This document shows positions 1 to 7,775 of a stretch of DNA of 64,000 bases, piece by piece; the first letter of the stretch is position 1, and the number at the start of each line of letters is the position of its first letter. The position numbers were made by a program, and so were the translations under genes. Under the pieces are notes generated by a model. It was not told the origin of the DNA. It saw only the letters and a list, made by a program, of their open reading frames with translations, and did no database searches. The stretch lies in assembly GCF_016907715.1 (NCBI RefSeq), contig NZ_JAFBCM010000001.1, positions 7,913,420 through 7,977,419 of the forward strand, given 5' to 3'. The DNA is from Tenggerimyces flavus (GTDB lineage: Bacteria; Actinomycetota; Actinomycetes; Propionibacteriales; Actinopolymorphaceae).

Positions 1-1
1 C

Positions 2-760
2 CTCGCCAATGCGGCATTGGCGTCCCGCAAGGACGCGCGCGACGCGGTCGTGGCGGCGCGGAAGGCGTGGCCGGGCTGGACCGGCAAGACCGCGTACAAC
101 CGCGGCCAGGTCGTCTACCGGATCGCGGAGATGCTCGAGGGCCGGCGCTCGCAGTTCGTCGACGAGGTCGCGGCCGGCGAGGGTTCGTCGCGGGCGAAGG
201 CTGAACGTTCCGTCGACGAGGCGATCGATCGGCTGGTCTGGTACGCGGGCTGGGCGGACAAGATCGGGCAGGTGGTCGGCTCGACCAACCCGGTCGCCGG
301 CCCGTACTTCGACTTCTCGGTGCCCGAGTCGACCGGTGTCGTCGCGGTCGTCGCGCCGCAGGACTCCAGCCTGCTGGGGCTGATCTCCGTCGTGGCGCCG
401 GCGATCGTGACCGGCAACACCGTTGTCGTCCTCGCCGCCGAGGAACGCCCGCTGCCGGCGATCACGCTCGGCGAGGTGCTCGCGACCAGCGACCTGCCGG
501 GCGGCGTGGTCAACATCCTCACCGGCCGGGTGGCCGAGGTCGCGCCCTGGCTCGCCGGGCACATGGACGTGAACGCGATCGACCTCGTCGGCGTCGCCGA
601 TGCCGAACTGGGCAAGGAGCTCGAGCTCGCGGCGGCCGAGAACCTCAAGCGCGTGCTTCGCGTCCCCGACAAGGCACCGGACTGGTCCGCCGACCCGGGC
701 ATCGGCCGGCTGACCGCGTACCTCGAGACGAAGACGGTCTGGCACCCGATAGGCATCTAG
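2..760 (+). CDS. Aldehyde dehydrogenase family protein, 5' end outside the window, lacks catalytic region
   Basis: The 252 visible residues match the NAD-binding part of aldehyde dehydrogenases, starting near a typical residue 50 (KAWPGWTGKTAYNRGQVVYR) and running through a Rossmann-like stretch (STGVVAVVAPQDSS, ITLGEVLATSDLPGGVVNILTG). The frame stops at residue pattern HPIGI, before the place where the catalytic cysteine and the second half of a normal ~480-residue enzyme should be. The usual ELGGK loop is also changed (ELAAAENLKRVL). In actinobacteria a short, probably non-catalytic ALDH of this type often follows a full-length ALDH next to deoC; that neighbour would lie left of the window. 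Catalysis is unlikely; a partner or scaffolding role is inference. Confidence 0.8.
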   Translation, partial: LANAALASRKDARDAVVAARKAWPGWTGKTAYNRGQVVYRIAEMLEGRRSQFVDEVAAGEGSSRAKAERSVDEAIDRLVWYAGWADKIGQVVGSTNPVAGPYFDFSVPESTGVVAVVAPQDSSLLGLISVVAPAIVTGNTVVVLAAEERPLPAITLGEVLATSDLPGGVVNILTGRVAEVAPWLAGHMDVNAIDLVGVADAELGKELELAAAENLKRVLRVPDKAPDWSADPGIGRLTAYLETKTVWHPIGI

Positions 761-801
761 CCAGCCAGCCAGCCAGCTAGCTCCGTCCGGTCCGGCACCT
801 T

Positions 802-835
802 GGGCCAATGATCATGTTTACATGATCATTGGCCC
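802..835. repeat. Palindrome, repeat family A copy 1 (34 bp)
   Basis: Perfect 16-bp inverted repeat with a TT spacer (left arm 802-817, right arm 820-835), centred on ATGATCATGT/ACATGATCAT. A related element sits at 14185-14218. Similarity continues for about 60 bp on the right: both copies carry a GTGGG-rich, TACACC/GTACGCC and CCAGGTA segment. There is no T-run after the stem, so it does not look like an ordinary intrinsic terminator, although it lies just after the end of the ALDH gene. Confidence 0.8.
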
Positions 836-954
836 CTTTGCGTGGGGTGTACGCCAGGTAGAGGGGCCACTGGCCGTGTGAGGCGACCACCTGCAGCCCA
901 CGCCGTCCGGCGCCAACGTCCAGGCGGGCGGGGCGGGTGGCTAGGCTTCGGTGG

Positions 955-2145
955 GTGACAACGACCTTCGTCAACGAGCCGATCGTGCCGGTGGAGCTGA
1001 AGCTGCCGACGGGCACCGTGATGACCCTGTACCAGCCGGGCTGGCAGGCCGTCGACGACGGATCGGCCGCGTTCTTGGGCAAGGAAGGCAAGGTCTTCGC
1101 GTTCCCGGACCTGAGCACGCTGTCCCGGTTCGTGAAGTCCGACGCCGAGCACGACCTCACGGCGAGCCCGTACCTGTCCGGGGTGCAGGACTGGGACATC
1201 GACAAGTACGCCGAGGAACTGTGCGCGTACGACCTCAGTGCCCCGCCGGAGCTCGCGGACGGTCACCTCGAGGAGGAGGAGCAGGCGTCGCTCGGCTCGA
1301 CGCTGGCGCTGCTGCTCGACCTGCTCGACTACCAGGACATCCAGGATGAGCACGCCGACGCGTTGCGCGACGACCACGAGGTCGAGCACCTGGCGGCCGG
1401 TGAGCAGGCCGGCGGCCTGTTCAGCACCGAGAAGCGGCGGCAGCACGTCGTCGACCTGATGGGCGCGCACTGGGTGTGGTGCGTGAACGCGGTGACCAAG
1501 GGCATCGAGCAGGTGGACACCAGCTCGCTGCCGGGCTCGGCCGCGGCCTCGGGTTCGGGCGACAGCACCCCGATCGAGGACATCGTCGACGCGGTGACGG
1601 TGTGGTTCGCGTTCTCCGAGCAGGGTGCGTACACGCTGCGGACGACCACGTTGCACGAGGGCCGGCCGAACTACCTCGGCCGTTACTCCAGCGGCTCGAT
1701 GTCGCTGCTCGCCGCGACCGACGTCGACACGCTGCGCTCGGAGCTGGGTTCGGGGAAGGCGGGCACGCTGCCGGGCGTACGCCTGCCCGACGTGGACACG
1801 CGCCCGGACCTCTCGCTGACGCCGGCGGACGACTTCATCTTCGACCTGGTGGAGATCGCCGACTCGATCAGCCCGGCGCTGTCGGTCGAGCAGGCCGACC
1901 GCCTGGTGACCGCGTGGTCGGAGCTGTCCCGCCTCACCGCCTGGGGCAAGTGGGCCGACGTGGCCGCGCTGCTGGGTACGGAGTCGCCGGTCGGCCGGTT
2001 CATGGTCACGGTCGCGATCGACCGCGCCCAGGACCGCCCCGGCTCGGAGCAGGCATTGGGCTCGGCCGACACCAAGTCCGTGCAGGACGCCTGGAACCGC
2101 CTGGTCGAAGCGGTGTACGCCAAGGTCCACCTCATCGACGTCTGA
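955..2145 (+). CDS. Conserved hypothetical protein, 396 aa
   Basis: I do not recognise a named family. The protein is acidic and soluble, with no signal peptide or membrane helix. The N-terminal 90 residues look like a compact beta-rich domain (VPVELKLPTGTVMTLYQPGWQAV). A long helical, acidic middle follows, then a Ser/Gly-rich linker near residue 190 and a helical C-terminal half. The GTG at 955 is preferred to the upstream GTG at 937 because a TAGGCT hexamer (942-947) ends exactly 7 nt before it and there is no Shine-Dalgarno sequence. That is the leaderless arrangement seen for other genes here. It stands alone between a repeat-bearing intergenic region and convergent genes. Confidence 0.75.
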   Translation: MTTTFVNEPIVPVELKLPTGTVMTLYQPGWQAVDDGSAAFLGKEGKVFAFPDLSTLSRFVKSDAEHDLTASPYLSGVQDWDIDKYAEELCAYDLSAPPELADGHLEEEEQASLGSTLALLLDLLDYQDIQDEHADALRDDHEVEHLAAGEQAGGLFSTEKRRQHVVDLMGAHWVWCVNAVTKGIEQVDTSSLPGSAAASGSGDSTPIEDIVDAVTVWFAFSEQGAYTLRTTTLHEGRPNYLGRYSSGSMSLLAATDVDTLRSELGSGKAGTLPGVRLPDVDTRPDLSLTPADDFIFDLVEIADSISPALSVEQADRLVTAWSELSRLTAWGKWADVAALLGTESPVGRFMVTVAIDRAQDRPGSEQALGSADTKSVQDAWNRLVEAVYAKVHLIDV

Positions 2146-2157
2146 TCCTCAGCAGCC

Positions 2158-2700
2158 CTACGGACGCGTGTAGGTCAGGGCGAGGTTGCCTCGCGGGAAC
2201 GACTTCACGTCGACCAGCTTCAGCTTCGTGGACTGGGTGAACAGCGGGCTGCCGCTGCCGTGGGCGATGGGGTTGATCAGCAGGTGGTACTCGTCGACGA
2301 GATCGGCGCGAACGAGTGCTTGGGCGAACCGTACGCCACCGTGGGCGAGGATCGGGCCGCCGTCCTGCGCCTTCAGTGCCGCGATCTCGGTGGCGAGGTC
2401 TCCGGAGCAGACCGTGGTCTTCTCCCACGGGGTGTCGATCGGGCCGCGGGAGAAGACGACCTTCGGGATCCTGTTCATCGCGTCGGCCTCGGGGCCGTCG
2501 GTGTACGGCCAGTGCCCCGCCATCTCGCGGTACGCCTGGGCACCCATCGCGTGGACGCCGGCGCTGCCGAGGATGTCGGTCATGTGCGCGACGAACTCCT
2601 CGTCTTCGTCGTACTCCAGGAAGAAGTCTTCGGGCACGTTGGTTGGGGGTGCGGCGTAGCCGTCGAGGGACAGGCTGTTGCGGAGAATGAGAGAACGCAC
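2158..2700 (-). CDS. Dihydrofolate-reductase-like / RibD C-terminal domain reductase
   Basis: A 180-residue protein of the DHFR/RibD-C superfamily. It begins VRSLILRNSLSLDGYAA (the core strand plus the S-x-DGY motif). It contains an AYREMAGHWP segment and a central GGPILAHGGVRFAQALVRADLVDEYHL block, where the Gly-rich loop binds NADPH in the family. It ends INPIAHGSGSPLF, typical of the yyaP/YwjB group. The start is the GTG at 2698-2700, preceded by GAGGAG at 6 nt spacing; the longer open frame would overrun the neighbour. It follows the DUF899 gene by 32 bp and is probably cotranscribed. The substrate is unknown; such proteins are usually predicted NADPH-dependent reductases and are not true folate enzymes. 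Confidence 0.85.
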   Translation of the reverse strand: MRSLILRNSLSLDGYAAPPTNVPEDFFLEYDEDEEFVAHMTDILGSAGVHAMGAQAYREMAGHWPYTDGPEADAMNRIPKVVFSRGPIDTPWEKTTVCSGDLATEIAALKAQDGGPILAHGGVRFAQALVRADLVDEYHLLINPIAHGSGSPLFTQSTKLKLVDVKSFPRGNLALTYTRP

Positions 2701-2732
2701 GAGAAACTCCTCAGGAGAGGTGAGTGACGCCG

Positions 2733-3518
2733 TCAGTGGTCGTGGTCGTGCCGGCCGAGGGTCTTCTCGGGGGTGGCGCCGGGTCGCGTCCACTGCGGCA
2801 CGGGGCGGCTGGTCGGATCCCATCCGGCGCGTCCCTCGGCATCCGTACGCCAGTACCAGCAGGTGTCGCGCCCCTCGGGCCAGCCATCGGGGTTTTCCTC
2901 CCAGGCCTCGCGACGGCCGTACGGCGTCAGATCGAGCAGCCCGACGGAGCCGTCGGCGGGCTCGTTGCCCCGTGCCGTCGTGGAATAGGTGAGGAACGCA
3001 CGATCGCCGTCGCGCAGGTAACAGATGATGTGCCCCTCATCCGCGGCGATGGAGGCTTCCAGGCCACGGACCGAGTACCAGGGGTGGGTGTAGCCCATGA
3101 ACTCCAGGTAAGGAGGCACCTCTTCCCACCGGCCGGAGGTCAGGACACCGAACGAGACGCCGCGGGCGTTGAGGTAGACGGAGGCGTCCTTCATCTGCCA
3201 GACGTTGAACGTGCAGCCCTCGCACTGTCCCTGGTGTGGCGCGCCGTCGTGCCACATGGAGTGGTAGACCACGAGTTCGTCGCGCCCCTGGAACAGGTCC
3301 AGGAACGGGATCGGCCCGTCCGCTCCGACGACCTCGGCCGTCGCGTCGACCTCCACCATCGGCAGCCGCCGGCGGGCCGCGGCGATGGCGTCGCCCGCGC
3401 GGGTGTGAGCCTTCTCGCGGACCAGGAGCTCGGCACGGGCGGCCTGCCAGGTGGCCAGGTCGACCACCGGCGGGCGGCCGGGCAGAGCAAGAGTCGGGTC
3501 GATCGGTGCGGTCGTCAT
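2733..3518 (-). CDS. DUF899 family thioredoxin-like protein
   Basis: A 261-residue cytoplasmic protein with the DUF899 layout. The N-terminal helix contains EKAHTRAGDAIAAARRRLPMVEV, followed by the thioredoxin-like core with DLFQGRDELVVYHSMW. A conserved cysteine pair follows in GQCEGCTFNVWQM, with Y-x-EFMGYTHPWYS later. The C-terminus is His/Asp rich (HDHDH). The family is annotated as thioredoxin-fold with unknown substrate; the C-x-x-C pair fits a redox role. It is the first gene of a two-gene unit with the RibD-like reductase, so a redox-linked pair is plausible but is inference. The start ATG at 3516-3518 follows GGAGG. Confidence 0.85.
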   Translation of the reverse strand: MTTAPIDPTLALPGRPPVVDLATWQAARAELLVREKAHTRAGDAIAAARRRLPMVEVDATAEVVGADGPIPFLDLFQGRDELVVYHSMWHDGAPHQGQCEGCTFNVWQMKDASVYLNARGVSFGVLTSGRWEEVPPYLEFMGYTHPWYSVRGLEASIAADEGHIICYLRDGDRAFLTYSTTARGNEPADGSVGLLDLTPYGRREAWEENPDGWPEGRDTCWYWRTDAEGRAGWDPTSRPVPQWTRPGATPEKTLGRHDHDH

Positions 3519-3638
3519 GGCGTCCTCCGTGGAAGCTCATTGAGACGTGTTCGTGGGTGACTCACCCCCGCTACGAACACCGCTGCCGCGATCCGACAAC
3601 GAGCTCCCGAAACCTTTCCGAGGACTTCCCAGCAAAGC

Positions 3639-4187
3639 TCAGCGCGCGGGGTCGACGACTCCCAGGCGGGCGGCCATCAGGCCGCGGGCCTCGTGGATGC
3701 GCGCCTTGATCGTGCCCAATGGCGTGTCGAGCTGCTCGGCGATCTCGTTGTAGCTCAGCCCGCCGAGATCCCGCAGCACGAACGGGGACACCAGCTGGGG
3801 CTTGGAACGCTCCAAGGCCTCCAAAGCCTCCAGCAGGTCGATCCGCGACCCCGCGATCACGCTCGTCGTCCGCGGGTCCAGGCGCTCCGGCGGGTCCTCG
3901 GTCGTGTGCTCGTTGAACCGCCGCTTCAGCGACCGGTACGTCTGCCGCGCGCAGTTCGACGTCACGACGCCCAGCCAGGGCGCGAACCGCGCGGTCTCCC
4001 GCAGCGTTCCGATCTTCGTCGCCACCGTCACCAGAACGTCCTGCGCCGCCTCCTCCGCGTCCTCCCGGCAAGGCAGGAACCGCGAGCAGCGGCGCATCAC
4101 CTCGGGCCGGATGCGCGCCAAGAGCTCGTCCAGCGCCGCCTTCTCACCGGCAGCCGCCCGCCCCGCGAGCTCCTCCAAGCCTTCCAT
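3639..4187 (-). CDS. ECF-like RNA polymerase sigma factor
   Basis: 182 residues with two recognisable sigma modules. Region 2 (about residues 15-85) contains LARIRPEVMRRCSRFLPCREDAEEAAQDVLVTVATK, the helix that normally binds core polymerase and the -10 element. Region 4 (about 120-175) ends SYNEIAEQLDTPLGTIKARIHEARGLMAARL, a helix-turn-helix for the -35 element. The start at 4185-4187 is chosen because GGGGAGG lies about 6 nt upstream; the longer frame has a low-complexity leader. It is divergent from the adjacent kinase (91 bp between starts), which suggests joint regulation. No anti-sigma factor is next to it, so activity control, possibly through the kinase, is inference. Confidence 0.85.
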   Translation of the reverse strand: MEGLEELAGRAAAGEKAALDELLARIRPEVMRRCSRFLPCREDAEEAAQDVLVTVATKIGTLRETARFAPWLGVVTSNCARQTYRSLKRRFNEHTTEDPPERLDPRTTSVIAGSRIDLLEALEALERSKPQLVSPFVLRDLGGLSYNEIAEQLDTPLGTIKARIHEARGLMAARLGVVDPAR

Positions 4188-4278
4188 CGATGCCCTCCCC
4201 GCACTACCTCGCGTGACCATGCCTCCCGTTATCCGCGAGACTACTGTCTTACCGGTGGTCGAGCGAGAAAGGCCCACA

Positions 4279-5223
4279 ATGCAACGGGTCGGGCGGTACC
4301 GCCTCCTCGAGCGCATCGGGGTGGGCGCTTTCGCGACCGTGTGGGCCGCCCGCGACGACGAGCTCGACGTCTCCGTGGCCGTCAAGGTCCTCGCGGACAA
4401 CTGGACTCAGCGCGCCGACATCCGCGGCCGGTTCCTCAGCGAGGCAAGGATTCTGCGCAAGATCGACAACGAACGGATCGTCCGCGTCTTCGACATCGGC
4501 GAGCTCGAGGACGGCCGTCCGTACTTCGTCATGGACTATGCGGACAAGGGCTCGCTCGACCAGCGCATGGACGAGGGCACGATCCCGGTCGAGGAAGCCG
4601 TCGCTTACGGAATCCAGGCCGCCGAGGCCCTCTCCGTCCTGCACCAGCACGGCGTCGTCCACCGCGACGTGACCCCGGGCAACCTGCTGCTGCGCACCGA
4701 CCGGGACGGCAAGGTGCGGCTCGTGCTCGCTGACCTCGGCATGGCGAAAGCGCTTGCCGAGTCGTCCGGTCTCACCCAGGCGATGGGTACGCCGTCGTAC
4801 ATGGCGCCCGAGCAGGCCAGCGGGCACGGCTTCGACGCGCGGGCCGACGTCTACGCGGTCGGCGCGGTGACGTACGCGCTGCTCACCGGCAAGCCGCCGT
4901 TCGCCGCCACCTCGATGCTCGACGTCACGTCGCGCGGCCCGAACGTCCGGCCGATCTCGCTGTCCGCCGCCGGGCTGGACGCGCCGCGCGCCGTCGACCT
5001 GGTGCTGACCCGCGCGCTCTCGCACGACCCGGAGCAACGGTTCGAGTCCGCGACCGAGCTGGCCCGCGCGTTCCGTACCGCGATGAAGGGCATCCGCCCG
5101 GACCCGCCGCCGCGGCAGCGCAAGCGCACGGGTCGCGCCGTGCTCGGCTGGGTCGGACTTGCGCTCGGCGTCGTCGTGCTGTTCGCCGGCGCGTTCTACG
5201 CCGCGTACCGCATGGTCGGCTGA
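4279..5223 (+). CDS. Membrane Ser/Thr protein kinase without an extracellular domain
   Basis: A 314-residue Hanks-type kinase. Residues 7-270 form the kinase domain, with the glycine loop IGVGAFATV, ATP-binding lysine K36 (VAVKVL), helix-C glutamate E55 and the MAPEQ activation-segment end. Two catalytic motifs are unusual: the catalytic loop reads HRDVTPGN, with Thr where Lys normally sits, and the metal motif reads DLG. One membrane helix (about 288-308, LGWVGLALGVVVLFAGAFYA) is followed by only a few residues, so the sensor domain common in actinobacterial kinases is missing. The ATG at 4279 has AAAGG six bases upstream. The gene converges on an array of secreted paralogues that resemble such sensor domains. 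Probable role: membrane signalling. Confidence 0.85.
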   Translation: MQRVGRYRLLERIGVGAFATVWAARDDELDVSVAVKVLADNWTQRADIRGRFLSEARILRKIDNERIVRVFDIGELEDGRPYFVMDYADKGSLDQRMDEGTIPVEEAVAYGIQAAEALSVLHQHGVVHRDVTPGNLLLRTDRDGKVRLVLADLGMAKALAESSGLTQAMGTPSYMAPEQASGHGFDARADVYAVGAVTYALLTGKPPFAATSMLDVTSRGPNVRPISLSAAGLDAPRAVDLVLTRALSHDPEQRFESATELARAFRTAMKGIRPDPPPRQRKRTGRAVLGWVGLALGVVVLFAGAFYAAYRMVG

Positions 5224-5230
5224 GGCAGCC

Positions 5231-6010
5231 TCAGCCCGTCGCGTACGTGTCCATCGCGCGCTGCGCGGCCGGCTCCACCAGGTCGAGCTGGCCGTACCAG
5301 GCGAACGAGCCGACCATCACCGACCCGCCCTCGATGAACCGCTCCACGGCGTACCGGGTCGCGTCGAGCTCGCCGCGCTCGTCCGTGTAGGAGTAGCGGA
5401 ACGCGTAGCCGGTCTCCTCGACCTGCTCGCCGTCCGCGTTCCGCGTCATCCGCTTGAACGGCGAGATCCCGTAGCCCGTGAAGCCCCGCAGCCCCGAACG
5501 GATCTCTCGCTGCTTGTTCGCCGCCTCCTCGTTGTCGGCGCCGAAGTCGTCCACCCGGATGCGCAGGTTGAGGGTCCTGGTCGGGTCGAGGAAGTCGCGC
5601 CAGTACGCGGACTTCTCGATCGCGTCCCAGTCGACGGGCACGTCGACGGAGATCGTCGAGTCGCCGATCGCCACGTTGACGAACTCGGTGGGCGCCTTCG
5701 GCTCCGGCGGCTTCGTCGGCGTGGGATCGGGTGTGGGGGTCTTCGACGGCTTGGGCTTCGGGGTCTTGGTTTGTGTCGGAGTCGGAGTCGGACTCGGCGT
5801 TGGCGTGAGCGACGGCGTGGCGCTGGGGATGGGCGTACCGGCCGGCGTGGGCGACGGCTCCGTGGGCTCCGGACCGGCCGCGGCGGGCGGCGGCGTGGTG
5901 TGCAGCAGGCCCCAGGCGTCGAAGTTCGCCGCGGCGGCGCCCACCCCGGCCGTCGCACCGGTGACCAGCGCGACGCTGAGCACGATGGTCGCGACCCGGC
6001 GGCTAGGCAT
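5231..6010 (-). CDS. Secreted or membrane-anchored sensor-like paralogue 4
   Basis: 259 residues: an N-terminal signal or anchor helix (RRVATIVLSVALVTGATAGV), a long Pro/Thr linker (about 45-105, many TPTP and KPKP repeats), then a globular domain from about 110. That domain has the features shared by its three neighbours: V-D-V-P-x-D-W, W-R-D-F-x-DP, N-L-R-I-R, a GY/F turn, Y-x-F-R-Y-S, R-Y-A-V-E-R-F and a closing Q-L-D-L-V-E-P-A. The pattern resembles the extracellular domain of actinobacterial Ser/Thr kinases. The start overlaps the end of the preceding paralogue by 8 bp, so the array is translationally coupled. Function unknown; the link to the kinase is inference from fold pattern and position. 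Confidence 0.75.
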   Translation of the reverse strand: MPSRRVATIVLSVALVTGATAGVGAAAANFDAWGLLHTTPPPAAAGPEPTEPSPTPAGTPIPSATPSLTPTPSPTPTPTQTKTPKPKPSKTPTPDPTPTKPPEPKAPTEFVNVAIGDSTISVDVPVDWDAIEKSAYWRDFLDPTRTLNLRIRVDDFGADNEEAANKQREIRSGLRGFTGYGISPFKRMTRNADGEQVEETGYAFRYSYTDERGELDATRYAVERFIEGGSVMVGSFAWYGQLDLVEPAAQRAMDTYATG

Positions 6011-6701
6011 TGCCGTCGTCCACGATCGACTCGAGAGTGCGAAGCATCGCCGGCTCGACCAGGTCGAGCTGCCCGGCCCAGCCGAACCCTCCGACCATCG
6101 TGGACCCGTCGAGATACCACTCCACGCCGTACCGCACGCCTTCCTTCTCCTGCGAGGTGAACCGGAACTCGTAGTACGTGACGTCCTGCTCCCGCGACGT
6201 TCCCGCGTGCAGCCGCGTAGTGATCCGGTCGACACCCGGGCTGCGGAAGTCGGCGAGTTCGTCGCCCCGCTTGGCGAACGCGGCCTCGGCGGCCGCCTTC
6301 GCGTCGGCACCGACCTTGTCGAAGCGGATCCGCAGCCGGAGGTTCAGGGTCGGGTCCAGGAAGTCGTGCCACGTGTCGGACTGATCGACCTGCTTCCACC
6401 CGTCCGGTACGTCGACCTCGCGCCCGGATCGGCCGAGCCGCACGGTCTCGAACCGCGTCGGCTCCGCCGGCCCGGTCGCGACAGCGGTGGGCGAGGTGGG
6501 GTGCGGCGTCACGGTCACCGTGACGGTGGGGGTGGGAGTCGGCCCCTCCGTGAGCTCGGGCGTGGCCTCCGCCCGGGTCAGCCCGGCCAGCTTCAGCAGG
6601 CCCCAGGGGTCGACGCGGGACGCCGCGGCAGTACCGCCCGCTATCGCTCCCGTGAGCAACGCGGCGCTGAGCACCACGGCCGCGGCCCTCTTGCCCGGCA
6701 T
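6003..6701 (-). CDS. Secreted or membrane-anchored sensor-like paralogue 3
   Basis: 232 residues: signal or anchor helix (KRAAAVVLSAALLTGAIAGG), a short Thr/Pro linker rich in TVTVTVTP (about 50-75), and the shared C-terminal domain with VDVPDGWK, W-H-D-F-L-DP, LRLRIRF, an E-F-R-F-T segment, R-Y-G-V-E-W-Y, and Q-L-D-L-V-E-P-A. Compared with paralogue 4 the linker is shorter, and the domain lacks the extra insert near its middle. There is no lipobox cysteine, so it is either released after signal cleavage or held by the uncleaved helix. It is separated from paralogue 2 by a 295-bp stretch that holds a relic open frame. Confidence 0.75.
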   Translation of the reverse strand: MPGKRAAAVVLSAALLTGAIAGGTAAASRVDPWGLLKLAGLTRAEATPELTEGPTPTPTVTVTVTPHPTSPTAVATGPAEPTRFETVRLGRSGREVDVPDGWKQVDQSDTWHDFLDPTLNLRLRIRFDKVGADAKAAAEAAFAKRGDELADFRSPGVDRITTRLHAGTSREQDVTYYEFRFTSQEKEGVRYGVEWYLDGSTMVGGFGWAGQLDLVEPAMLRTLESIVDDGNA

Positions 6702-6760
6702 CCGTCCACCCCCTGTCCTACCTGGTCAGACGCTCGTTCTCGCCCGTACGTTGCCTGTGC

Positions 6761-6988
6761 TCACTTGTCGACCGGAAAGTCGGTGTAGGACTCGCCGCCG
6801 CCGCCATACGACTGGACGGTGGGATACCACTCGTCGGAGCGAGGGTCTTCTGCGGCTTGGGCGGCTTCGGGGACTCGGTCCACATCGGCGTCGGGGTCGG
6901 CCCGGCCGAGGGCGCGGTGGGTCGTCCGCGATGACGGTGCGGTCGTGACGCGAGGCAGCGGCGTCCCGACCGTCCTCCGCTTCGGCAT
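6761..6988 (-). pseudogene. Possible decayed fragment of the paralogue family (75 codons)
   Basis: A 75-codon open frame with a good ribosome-binding site (AGGGGGAGAG before the ATG) lies between two paralogues. It begins MPKRR like the others (MPSRR, MPGKR) but has no hydrophobic signal helix. Its end, SYGGGGESYTDFPVDK, vaguely resembles the start of the globular domain. In a neighbouring minus-strand frame the same DNA reads as a Pro/Lys/Thr linker (PMWTESPKPPKPQKTLAP), as in intact members. This suggests a paralogue that lost its signal, shifted frame and lost its C-terminal domain. It could also be a functional short peptide; the evidence is weak either way. Confidence 0.4.
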
Positions 6989-6996
6989 CTCTCCCC

Positions 6997-7770
6997 CTAC
7001 CCGCCGCCGCCCACGTACGTGTGGCTCGCGCGCTCGACGGCCGGCGCGACGAGGTCGAGCTGGTCCTCCCAGGCGTAGCCGCCGACCATGACGTTCCCGT
7101 CCAGGAAGTACCGCTCGACGCCGTACCGGGTGCCCTTCGTACCGACCCAGGAGAACCGGTATTCGATCCCCGTCCCCGGCTCCCCGAACTCGTCGAGCGT
7201 GAACTCCTTCCAGCCCAGCTCCCGGTAGCCCTTCGCCTTGCTGCGTTCCTCCCGAGCCTGGTTCGCGTACTCCTCGTCGCTCGAGGCCCACCGGTCGCCG
7301 CGGATCCGCAGCAGCAGGTTGTTGGTCGGGTCGCGGAAGTCCCGCCACTGGGTGCCCTTGCCCTCCACCGGCCAGTCCTTCGGCACCTCGACGCGACTGG
7401 TCGAGCCGCCTTCTCCGTTCGGACCCATGCCCGGCAGGCTGAAGTCGACCTCGACGTACGCGGTCGGCGCCACCGGCTTGGCCGCGGGCTCGGGTTCCTC
7501 GCTCGGGTCGGGCAAGGCGGGAACGGTGGGCTGGGGCGACGCGCTCGGCGGAGGCGGCGACGCGGCCGGCGGCGGAACGGACGGCGCCGGCACGCTTGGC
7601 GAGGACTTCGGGGACGCCTTCGGAGGCTCAGGTGCGTCCGGCGTACGGCTCGGGCCCGCCGCGAGCAGCCGCGGGAACTCGACGTTCCCGACCGCCGCGC
7701 TCACGCCCGCCGTCGCTCCGACCAGGACCGCCGCGCCGAGCACGATCACCACCACCCGTCTGCTGGGCAT
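6997..7770 (-). CDS. Secreted or membrane-anchored sensor-like paralogue 2
   Basis: 257 residues: signal or anchor helix (RRVVVIVLGAAVLVGATAGV), a Pro/Ser/Ala linker with PPPP and SPS repeats (about 40-105), then the shared domain: V-E-V-P-K-D-W, W-R-D-F-R-DP, LLLRIR, I-E-Y-R-F-S-W, T-R-Y-G-V-E-R-Y-F, and Q-L-D-L-V-A-P-A near the end. It starts 5 bp after the stop of paralogue 1, so the two are in one operon. The linker is the longest of the family and would let the domain reach through the cell wall if the helix stays in the membrane. Binding partner unknown. Confidence 0.75.
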   Translation of the reverse strand: MPSRRVVVIVLGAAVLVGATAGVSAAVGNVEFPRLLAAGPSRTPDAPEPPKASPKSSPSVPAPSVPPPAASPPPPSASPQPTVPALPDPSEEPEPAAKPVAPTAYVEVDFSLPGMGPNGEGGSTSRVEVPKDWPVEGKGTQWRDFRDPTNNLLLRIRGDRWASSDEEYANQAREERSKAKGYRELGWKEFTLDEFGEPGTGIEYRFSWVGTKGTRYGVERYFLDGNVMVGGYAWEDQLDLVAPAVERASHTYVGGGG

Positions 7771-7775
7771 GCCGC

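Noticed and set aside
802-835. Family A palindrome as a rho-independent terminator of the ALDH gene
   Set aside because: No T-run after the stem, perfect symmetry on both strands and an extended conserved tail argue for a repeat element.
826-2130. 434-codon open frame on the minus strand opposite the unknown gene at 955-2145
   Set aside because: Composition is Arg/Gly/Val low-complexity, typical for antisense frames in high-GC DNA; no start signal or motif, and the plus-strand gene has a sensible start.
2158-2823. 221-codon version of the RibD-like reductase
   Set aside because: It would overlap the DUF899 gene by about 90 bp; the GTG at 2698-2700 has GAGGAG at ideal spacing.
3693-4733. 346-codon plus-strand frame over the sigma factor and kinase
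   Set aside because: Antisense or off-frame to two genes with clear motifs.
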